Source: Nitrospirota bacterium (lineage in GTDB: Bacteria > Nitrospirota > CAKKRA01 > 9FT-COMBO-42-15). Taken from it: 9,689 nucleotides of DNA. Positions 1-4,992 of this stretch are shown here, piece after piece. The notes below the pieces were generated by a model. The model was not told the DNA's origin. It saw only the letters and a program-made list of their open reading frames with translations, and did no database searches. A program made the position numbers and the translations under genes. The DNA lies in the NCBI GenBank assembly GCA_016214425.1, contig JACRON010000148.1:1-9689 (forward strand), in the 5' to 3' direction. Each line of letters starts with the position of its first letter. Position 1 is the first letter of the stretch.

Positions 1-2
1 TT

Positions 3-155
3 AAATTACTTCATGGTTATCATTTATATTGGCCTGAACTGGATATTGATTTGGAAATTGACAATCTTGAAAATCCAGAAAAATACCCCCTAAAATTTGA
101 ATCAAAGAAGCATCTCACGAGTCATTCAACGGGACGGCGAGTAACCGCTCGTTAA
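3..155 (+). CDS. DUF2442-like protein, C-terminal end (5' partial)
   Basis: The frame is open from the window edge to a TAA at 153-155 and gives 50 residues. The stretch HLYWPELDIDLEIDNL followed by NPEKYPLKF resembles the C-terminal half of small DUF2442-type proteins, which typically have an aromatic-rich turn, a 'PeLDvDLs' strand and a 'hPe.fPL' end. DUF2442 proteins are small, lack an assigned biochemistry and are often encoded beside DUF4160 genes in what look like toxin-antitoxin-type pairs; that partner would lie upstream, outside the window. The last 15 residues, after KFES, are hydrophilic and less family-like. The start and ribosome binding site cannot be seen. Family assignment is by eye from half a domain, so it is moderately supported only. 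Confidence 0.5.
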   Translation, partial: KLLHGYHLYWPELDIDLEIDNLENPEKYPLKFESKKHLTSHSTGRRVTAR

Positions 156-284
156 TTCAGTCGTTATAAAACTCATAACATGCCATGAAAAAAATAAGAA
201 ATAATGAAAAAGTATTGCAGCCTGTATGCAATTCCTTTATACTTATAGGTGAACAAGGCATATTTGGCATATTTAGAAAAAAAC

Positions 285-313
285 TTGACACCCTATCAAT
301 GCCATTATAGAAT
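285..313 (+). promoter_or_regulatory. Predicted sigma70-type promoter for the small-gene pair
   Basis: TTGACA (285-290, consensus) is followed after 17 bases by TAGAAT (308-313, one mismatch from TATAAT). Transcription would start near 320, giving a short leader before the ATG at 354. A 9-base direct repeat, TGACACCCT, lies at 286-294 (over the -35 element) and again at 327-335, just past the predicted start. It is a possible operator pair. The upstream part of this gap (156-284) holds only a 41-codon unsupported reading frame (185-310) that resembles nothing I recognise. Confidence 0.6.
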
Positions 314-353
314 AAACCATAGAGCATGACACCCTCAACTGGGCGAGTTTCCT

Positions 354-587
354 ATGCATTTTGAGATAATTGGTGAGATTAGGAATGTTGAAGTTATTGC
401 TGTTGGTGGAAAAATTAGAGATGTTATGCGGCTTAATAAACAGTACGGCTTTGGGCGATGGCGCAAGCTCAAGGGTGTTGCCAGTGTTCGTCTTCAAGGT
501 GGAAGAATATGCAACGCCGAACTCCACTGGTATGAAGCCCATGGTATAGGCAGAAAGAAATTAAAAATGAAACATATATTGGACTAA
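354..587 (+). CDS. Small conserved hypothetical protein (77 aa), first of a pair
   Basis: I cannot assign a function. The 77-residue product has no signal peptide or membrane segment. An N-terminal strand (MHFEIIGEI) leads into 'VEVIAVGGKIRDVMRLNKQYG', then a basic tract GRWRKLKG (about residues 33-40), a strand with VRLQGG, and a conserved-looking AELHWYEAHGIGRKKLKMK tail. From memory this sequence pattern, especially GRWRKLKG and ELHWYEAHGIG, recurs in short hypothetical proteins of diverse environmental bacteria; a search would have to confirm this. The ATG at 354 has a modest GGGCGAG upstream at 341-347. The next gene starts 4 bases after the stop, so the two are very likely co-transcribed and possibly translationally coupled. 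The basic tract would fit nucleic-acid binding, but that is inference. Confidence 0.75.
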   Translation: MHFEIIGEIRNVEVIAVGGKIRDVMRLNKQYGFGRWRKLKGVASVRLQGGRICNAELHWYEAHGIGRKKLKMKHILD

Positions 588-591
588 GCTT

Positions 592-822
592 ATGGCAGAA
601 GAAAGAACAGAAAAAATATTTGCGCTTTGCATTGAAAACAAGGACTGCGATGATCTGGAAAAGCGAAAGGTCTACCAAATTCTTCCTGATGTAGATGCAG
701 TAAAGGAAGGCTATTTGAGAGTCATTGATGAGTCTGGAGAGGATTATCTTTATCCAGAATCTTATTTCATTATGGTAAAGCTCCCGCTTAAAGCCCAAGA
801 CGCCTTGCAATTGGCAAGCTAA
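592..822 (+). CDS. Small conserved hypothetical protein (76 aa), second of the pair
   Basis: Function unknown. The product is acidic overall, which contrasts with the basic tract of its upstream partner. It reads as an all-beta, SH3-like small domain: a strand KIFALCIEN, then LEKRKVYQILPD (about residues 25-36), then the distinctive block LRVIDESGEDYLYPESYF (about residues 42-59), and a short C-terminal helix. Such 'RKVYQVLPD ... RVIDESGEDYLYP' proteins recur, as I remember, as short hypothetical proteins in many environmental bacteria. The 4-base gap to the preceding gene and the absence of a separate promoter argue for one two-gene operon. The Shine-Dalgarno sequence is poor, consistent with coupling to the upstream gene. 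A toxin-antitoxin-like relationship is possible from size and layout but nothing in the sequence proves it. Confidence 0.75.
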   Translation: MAEERTEKIFALCIENKDCDDLEKRKVYQILPDVDAVKEGYLRVIDESGEDYLYPESYFIMVKLPLKAQDALQLAS

Positions 823-888
823 TCATTTAACCGTGTCTAACCCAGTGTAATCGGGACAATTCCCTCAAAACAATTCAAATTGCAGCCC

Positions 889-917
889 TTGACAATAGAG
901 GAAAAGGGTGAGAAAAT
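889..917 (+). promoter_or_regulatory. Possible promoter for the DUF262-HEPN operon
   Basis: TTGACA at 889-894 is followed after 17 bases by GAAAAT (912-917), which has two mismatches to TATAAT. The leader to the ATG at 1015 would be about 90 bases, AT-rich and without strong structure. A short inverted repeat, GGGA-CAAT-TCCC (853-864), sits upstream of the -35 element. The Shine-Dalgarno GGAGG at 1004-1008 is strong and decides the start at 1015. Confidence 0.4.
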
Positions 918-1014
918 AAGGCGGAAAAAAGGTTGTAGGTTGTAAAATAAGGGATAGGGGAAGCATCCCAATTATTCATTATTCAATTATTCCTAAAAAC
1001 ATTGGAGGATAAAT

Positions 1015-2196
1015 ATGGGAGATACAGAGCCGAATTTACAAAATTATAATTGGTGTGAGGATGATAGTGGCCAAGAGACGGAAGAATATCCGATAGATTA
1101 TGAGATAATGGCTTCCCCAAATGATTTTAATATATTGACTATTTTTAATTTTATAGAATCTGGGACAGTCAAGATTCCAGGATTCCAGCGAAATTATGTA
1201 TGGGATATTAAACGAGCATCCAAATTAATTGAATCACTTATTATTGGACTGCCTGTGCCGCAGGTGTTTTTATATGAAGCAGGCAAAAATAACTTTTTAG
1301 TAATCGATGGGCAGCAGAGATTAATGTCAATTTATTACTTTATAAAGCAAAGATTTCCAAAGCTTGAGAAGCGGGCTGAATTGCGTAAAATTTTTGAAAA
1401 GCATGGAAAAATTCCTGATGATATGCTTCATAATGATGAACATTTTGCTAAATTCAATCTCCGTTTGCCAGAGCCTTCACCAGATAAGCCTAACAGATTC
1501 AATGGAATGAACTATTCTACTTTAGGAGAATATAAAAGTACATTTGATTTGAGACCAATCAGAAATGTGATAATTAAACAGTTGTTGCCAAAAGATAATG
1601 ACTCTGCGATATATGAAATTTTTAACCGCTTGAACTCTGGTGGAATAAATTTAAGCCCTCAAGAAATAAGGATGAGTATATCTCATTCAGATTTTTTTGA
1701 TATGCTTTCCCGTATTAATACAAACGAAGAATGGAGGAAACTTTTAGGACTGCCAGATCCAGATCTTCATATGAAAGATATTGAAATATTGCTTCGCGGG
1801 TTTTCGATGCTAATTAAAGGGAACGAATATGCGCCTTCCATGATGCAATTCCTGAATGGATTTGCAAAAGATGTACAAAAATATGATAAACAAACAAATA
1901 GCTATTTTGAATCACTTTTTATTTCTTTTATCAATAGTTGTTCTGATTTAGATAAGGAGCTATTTTTCGGCTCGTCTAATCGTTTTAGTGTTATGGTATT
2001 TGAGTCAATTTTTACCATAGCATGTAAGAAATCTTATTCAAAGCAACAATTGATCTCAGGGAATATAGATAAGGAGTCGATTCAAAAATTAAAGAAGGAT
2101 GAGGCGTTTATCTCTTTCATAACAGGCAAAACTACCAATACAAAATATGTGCGCGGCCGTCTTTCAAGAGCGGAAGATATTGTTAGAGTTGTATGA
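1015..2196 (+). CDS. DUF262 (GmrSD N-terminal domain) protein
   Basis: This 393-residue protein carries the DUF262 fold related to ParB/sulfiredoxin-like nucleases and to the nucleotide-dependent half of the GmrSD type IV restriction enzyme. Visible hallmarks are FQRNYVWD (residues 57-64), the helix LIESLIIGLPVPQVFLYE, the signature VIDGQQR (96-102) followed by LMSIYYFI, and FNRLNSGG (203-210) with INLSPQEIR. The C-terminal third is helical and ends with TTNTKYVRGRLSRAEDIV, a usual tail for stand-alone family members. There is no C-terminal DUF1524/HNH nuclease half, so this is not a complete GmrSD. A HEPN gene overlaps its stop by 4 bases (ATGA), implying a functional unit in which DUF262 may sense or bind nucleotide or DNA and control the HEPN RNase. 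The start is fixed by GGAGG six bases upstream. Low GC, like its partner. Confidence 0.88.
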   Translation: MGDTEPNLQNYNWCEDDSGQETEEYPIDYEIMASPNDFNILTIFNFIESGTVKIPGFQRNYVWDIKRASKLIESLIIGLPVPQVFLYEAGKNNFLVIDGQQRLMSIYYFIKQRFPKLEKRAELRKIFEKHGKIPDDMLHNDEHFAKFNLRLPEPSPDKPNRFNGMNYSTLGEYKSTFDLRPIRNVIIKQLLPKDNDSAIYEIFNRLNSGGINLSPQEIRMSISHSDFFDMLSRINTNEEWRKLLGLPDPDLHMKDIEILLRGFSMLIKGNEYAPSMMQFLNGFAKDVQKYDKQTNSYFESLFISFINSCSDLDKELFFGSSNRFSVMVFESIFTIACKKSYSKQQLISGNIDKESIQKLKKDEAFISFITGKTTNTKYVRGRLSRAEDIVRVV

Positions 2197-2732
2197 ATGA
2201 TCACACAATCATTGATAAATTATACCAAGACAATACTGAATTGATTAAATTTCTTGAAAAACAAGGTGAAATATCTATGCTAAGTAATATTGATGATCAA
2301 TTCCGTAAGGTATTAGTGCTATGTGTATCAAGCTATTTTGAATCAATTATTAAAGACACATTAATTGATTTTGCCAAAAAACAGTCTCAAAATGCTGAAG
2401 CACTTGTAGAATTTCTAAAAAACAAAGCAATTGAAAGACAATATCATACCTATTTCCAATGGGACAGCGCCAACTGCAATGCTTTTTTCGGTCTCTTTGG
2501 AAAAAATTTTAAAGAATATATAAATAGTGAAACTAATTCAAACGATGAATTCACTATGTCTGTTAAAGCATTTATAGAATTAGGAGGTATACGGAATAAA
2601 TTAATTCACAATAACCTCACGACTTTTTATTTAGAAAAGACTTCTGAAGAGATATATTCTCTTTACAAAAGTGCTTTAGTATTTATAGATACTTTTCGGC
2701 AAAAACTATATCTTTATTCTGATAAGAGATAA
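2193..2732 (+). CDS. HEPN-domain protein, putative RNase (MAE_28990/RiboL-PSP-type)
   Basis: The 179-residue, all-helical product carries RNKLIH at residues 134-139. This fits the R-x4-H motif of HEPN ribonucleases, with the polar Asn directly after the Arg that active members usually have. An earlier helix, SYFESIIKDTL (47-57), matches the 'YFE..ik' helix of the stand-alone HEPN families found in defence loci. HEPN proteins of this kind cut RNA and serve as toxins or abortive-infection effectors. The start overlaps the stop of the DUF262 gene by 4 bases, so translation is coupled and the two proteins are probably made in fixed ratio. I cannot decide between the MAE_28990/MAE_18760-like and RiboL-PSP HEPN subfamilies by eye. 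Catalytic residues look intact. Direct evidence for defence is lacking. Confidence 0.82.
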   Translation: MNDHTIIDKLYQDNTELIKFLEKQGEISMLSNIDDQFRKVLVLCVSSYFESIIKDTLIDFAKKQSQNAEALVEFLKNKAIERQYHTYFQWDSANCNAFFGLFGKNFKEYINSETNSNDEFTMSVKAFIELGGIRNKLIHNNLTTFYLEKTSEEIYSLYKSALVFIDTFRQKLYLYSDKR

Positions 2733-3307
2733 AGCAGTAACTAATAAATATATTACAGAGGAATATCTTCAAAAATAAAAAATAGGATGTTTCTAATTTT
2801 TAAACTACCCCCAACGGCTGATTACATGACAAAAAAAGGAGATAAGCGGGTCTATAATAGAAAAATAGGAGAATAGGAAATGACACAAGGAGCCTTCTTT
2901 AATGTAAAATGTAATTAGATAATCAGAGTGGCAGCGGGAGCATCTGTGGTTAATGGAGTCCGTTAAAGTGACTCAGTCTGAACTGCCGGATGCTCCCGGC
3001 CAGTACCCTGAAAATGCCTTTCCGCTTCGGCGGGTCAGACGAGTCTGATAAAGTGGCTATTTATAGACAGGACAAACGGTATTGGCAAAGCCATGAGACT
3101 ATCAAACACACTTAAAGGAGGCGGAAAGATGTTGCACGGAAAAAAAAATGGGTGACCCTATTATTCCTATGGTAGTACAGAAAGGAAACTAAAACGGGCG
3201 AGTTAAGCAGAAAAGGTCAAAGCAAGGGAGACGGTGTTTGATTTTGGACTTTTCCTACAGACTCGTTAGTGCTCGGCCTATCTGATGAGTGGGGTTGGCG
3301 CAAACCA
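2733..3307. other. Long intergenic region between the HEPN and HNH genes
   Basis: No convincing protein gene was found on either strand. The first part (2733-2928) is AT-rich with only tiny frames. The middle (2929-3093) is a dense cluster of hairpins, listed separately. At 3114-3121 there is a strong Shine-Dalgarno AAAGGAGG, seven bases before an ATG (3129) that opens an 8-codon frame ending at 3155. This frame runs through nine consecutive A residues (3140-3148), so it could be a leader peptide, a slippage site, or the truncated start of a lost gene. From about 3195 to 3307 the composition shifts to the higher GC of the downstream HNH gene. A GTG at 3269 could extend that gene by 13 codons but lacks a good ribosome binding site. 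Confidence 0.5.
2929..3093 (+). ncRNA. Putative structured RNA or ribozyme-element relic (unassigned)
   Basis: Several complementary arms follow each other. TGGC (2929-2932) plus CGGGAGCATC (2935-2944) pairs perfectly with GATGCTCCCG (2989-2998) plus GCCA (2999-3002), a 14-bp stem with only a 2-base bulge. Inside it GAGTC (2956-2960) pairs with GACTC (2970-2974). Downstream are CCGC-TTCG-GCGG (3022-3033, a UUCG tetraloop), TCAGAC-GA-GTCTGA (3035-3048) and TGGC-AAA-GCCA (3083-3093). This density is unlike neighbouring spacers and suggests an RNA fold. One reading is a decayed group II intron domain I, but no domain V and no reverse transcriptase are visible. Another is an orphan small RNA or a leader of the HNH gene. 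Strand is assumed from the neighbours. Confidence 0.35.
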
Positions 3308-4396
3308 ATGACGAAATTCTGCATCTTCTGCGGGAAACCTACGAACAAGAAAAATAAAGAGCATGTGATTCCCAAATGGCTGATCAAGCTTACTGGGAAC
3401 ACAAAGCGCAATATCCAACTAGGTATGGTAGTAGGGGAGGGGAAAATAGGTAATATGACGTTTGCATTCAATCAGTTCCAGTTCCCTTCTTGCACCAAGT
3501 GCAACTCTGACCATGCATATTTAGAATCGGACGCAACAAAGGTTGTTGTTGCCTTGCTTGGCAGCAAGCCTATAGAGACAAAGCAAGTCAGCATTCTTCT
3601 AAACTGGCTGGATAAAGTTCGCATCGGTCTTTGGCTTGGATATCTCTATCTGAACAAGAATTGTTTTGGGATCGATCCCAGTTTTTATATTGCTGACCGG
3701 GTTTGGAAATCTGATAGAATGGTCGCCATTTACCGCGTGGATGGGGACACAGATGGGATCAATTTTTCTGGTGTCCAGACCCCCACCTTTCAACATCAAC
3801 CATCTTGTTTTATGCTGCGAATTAACCATCTCTATTTCTTCAACATGTCCGACAGCTTCCTCTTCTCCGCGCGCCTCGGGTTTCCGTATAAAGTGAGTAG
3901 AAGTACCAACACGATCACTATGGCAAAGGGGGCAGGGTTTGCTAAATATCCATTGATTCGGAAGAGCCTGATCTCTCCAGCAATCGATTTTTATCAACCC
4001 ATAATTCCAGAGGGGCTTCTTGTGACTTGCCGCTCTTTGTATGATCAAGACTATGTTCACAAACACAGTTTTGATTGGGCACGAGGCATTGGAGCGATCT
4101 TTGGACAAATTTCAGGCAAAATTATTCAACACAAGGACCCAATAGACACGGGCGGCCTCTCCAACCAAGGATTTCAGAAAAATAGCAAGGACTACTGGAA
4201 ACTGTTAAGCCAAGTGTATGAGTTTCAGAACCATTTGGCTGACCGATACGATCCTGGCGAAATTGGCGATGCCACAAAAAGATCTGATTTCAAAAAGACC
4301 AGAAAACATAATAAGGCTATCAATAACCTTTTGATTCACAAACTAATGAAGAAGCAAGTGAGTTGTGCCTTGAAGTACAAGTTTTTGGGCGCTTAG
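3308..4396 (+). CDS. HNH-like zinc-binding nuclease-domain protein
   Basis: The 362-residue product begins with a compact metal-binding nuclease-like module: CIFCG (Cys5, Cys8), EHVIPKWL (Glu18-His19), then PSCTKCNSDHAYLE (Cys62, Cys65, Asn66). This Cys-x2-Cys, E/D-H, Cys-x2-Cys-N arrangement is that of HNH endonucleases with a structural zinc. The remaining 280 residues are not recognisable; they contain aromatic-rich segments (for example NHLYFFNMSDSFLFSARLGF) and a basic tail KRSDFKKTRKHNK. No membrane segment is evident. I chose the ATG at 3308 because it starts just before the zinc module; a GTG at 3269 would add 13 unconvincing residues. GC content and codon choice are visibly higher than in the DUF262-HEPN genes, suggesting separate acquisition. 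A defence effector or mobile-element nuclease is plausible but unproven. Confidence 0.7.
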   Translation: MTKFCIFCGKPTNKKNKEHVIPKWLIKLTGNTKRNIQLGMVVGEGKIGNMTFAFNQFQFPSCTKCNSDHAYLESDATKVVVALLGSKPIETKQVSILLNWLDKVRIGLWLGYLYLNKNCFGIDPSFYIADRVWKSDRMVAIYRVDGDTDGINFSGVQTPTFQHQPSCFMLRINHLYFFNMSDSFLFSARLGFPYKVSRSTNTITMAKGAGFAKYPLIRKSLISPAIDFYQPIIPEGLLVTCRSLYDQDYVHKHSFDWARGIGAIFGQISGKIIQHKDPIDTGGLSNQGFQKNSKDYWKLLSQVYEFQNHLADRYDPGEIGDATKRSDFKKTRKHNKAINNLLIHKLMKKQVSCALKYKFLGA

Positions 4397-4421
4397 GACA
4401 TTTTACATATAAATCTGTTGC

Positions 4422-4478
4422 CTATCCATAAACCACTTCCCCATCCTCAGCATAATCCACAATCATGGAATCTCGTTC
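4422..4478 (-). pseudogene. Possible antisense DUF2283 fragment
   Basis: Read on the minus strand between two stops, this short stretch encodes ERDSMIVDYAEDGEVVYG. It resembles the 'vIvDYDedGevvGIEIl' core of DUF2283 proteins but stops after Gly and has no start. The flanking spacer (4397-4594) shows no other coding potential. Similarity is over fewer than 20 residues, so chance remains possible. It gains some weight because a second, clearer DUF2283 piece lies on the + strand at 7017-7136. Confidence 0.3.
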
Positions 4479-4594
4479 TTAATTAAAACTATTTTATTCA
4501 GGCATGAACAGTATATTTATTGTCAAGCGCTTTATACTTGATAGGGCGCTGATTTTGTATTATATTTGGAAGTGAAAATTCCAAAAATGGACTA

Positions 4595-4741
4595 AATCTG
4601 GAAAAAGAGGGTATAGTTGCAAGAAAGATTTTTCCAGAGGTGCCGCCGAGGGTTGAGTATGCCCTGACTAAAAGGGGAAAGAGTCTTGGGGCAATCATTG
4701 AGAGCATGAGGATTTGGGGAGAGAAGAATAATGTGAAGTAG
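4595..4741 (+). pseudogene. HxlR-family transcriptional regulator, C-terminal fragment
   Basis: The frame NLEKEGIV, then ARKIFPEVPPRVEYALTKRG, then KSLGAIIESMRIWGE matches the winged-helix wing and C-terminal helix of HxlR-type MarR-like regulators, in which 'L..LE.dGiv.R..ypevPprVEYsLT.kGksL' is the hallmark. Only about 48 of the usual 100-120 residues remain. The N-terminal half, including the recognition helix, is absent: upstream the frame runs into unrelated sequence and a TGA near 4550. There is no start codon or ribosome binding site, so the fragment is not expected to be expressed as a regulator. HxlR proteins commonly regulate neighbouring redox or efflux genes, and an ABC-transporter stub follows 22 bases later. 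Identification of the family is firm; a truncated state is evident from the sequence. Confidence 0.8.
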
Positions 4742-4763
4742 AGATAATCAGGCGAGCGGCTAT

Positions 4764-4943
4764 ATGAAAAGAAAAGAACAAACCTCAGTAAAAGAAGATG
4801 TTATCTTTAAAGTAAGCGGCCTGACAAAGGTCTATGAGATGGGAGAGGTGAAGGTGCATGCCCTGCGCGGCATTGACCTTGAACTCTACGCAGGTCTTCT
4901 ATCTCTTATTGCTTCGCTCTTGGTCAGTTCTTGTGTGTCATAA
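4764..4943 (+). pseudogene. MacB/LolD-type ABC transporter ATPase, N-terminal stub
   Basis: The 59-codon frame begins MKRKEQTSVKEDVIFKVSGL, then TKVYEMGEVKVHALRGIDLEL. It closely follows the start of MacB/LolD/FtsE-type ATPases ('i.v.gLtKvYemGevkVhALrGvdLel..GE'). After LYAG the homology ends abruptly where the Walker A loop (GPSGSGKS) should follow; instead a hydrophobic, unrelated LLSLIASLLVSSCVS leads to a stop. Walker A and B, the signature motif and the D-loop are all missing, so the product cannot bind or hydrolyse ATP. The break at about 4895 is a deletion or rearrangement junction. In complete systems this ATPase powers a MacA-MacB-type exporter, and a MacA-like C-terminal fragment lies about 2.2 kb downstream on the same strand. 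This supports a scrambled former efflux operon. Confidence 0.8.
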
Positions 4944-4992
4944 GCTGAATTCACTTAAGCTGCATGAATTATTAATTTGAAGTTGGAGTCTT

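Noticed and set aside
123..175. Possible integron attC-like site (ATTCAAC ... CGTTATA)
   Set aside because: The two core sites do not complement each other and no matching partner site or integrase is visible.
469..810. 113-codon frame on the minus strand opposite the two small genes
   Set aside because: The + strand frames show conserved-looking protein blocks and proper operon spacing; the antisense frame does not.
829..864. Possible insertion-sequence or REP-type end (GTCTAACCC ... GGGACAATTCCC)
   Set aside because: Only a 4-bp-arm inverted repeat, no second copy and no transposase in the window.
3070..3145. Group I intron core (R element-like GAGACTA)
   Set aside because: The complementary S element needed to form P7 is not found downstream, so a group I assignment is not supported.
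3599..4108. 169-codon frame on the minus strand
   Set aside because: Antisense to the HNH-like gene, whose zinc motifs show it is the real frame; the antisense product is low-complexity and unrecognisable.
4504..4575. 24-codon frame before the HxlR fragment
   Set aside because: No ribosome binding site and no similarity to the missing N-terminal half of HxlR proteins.
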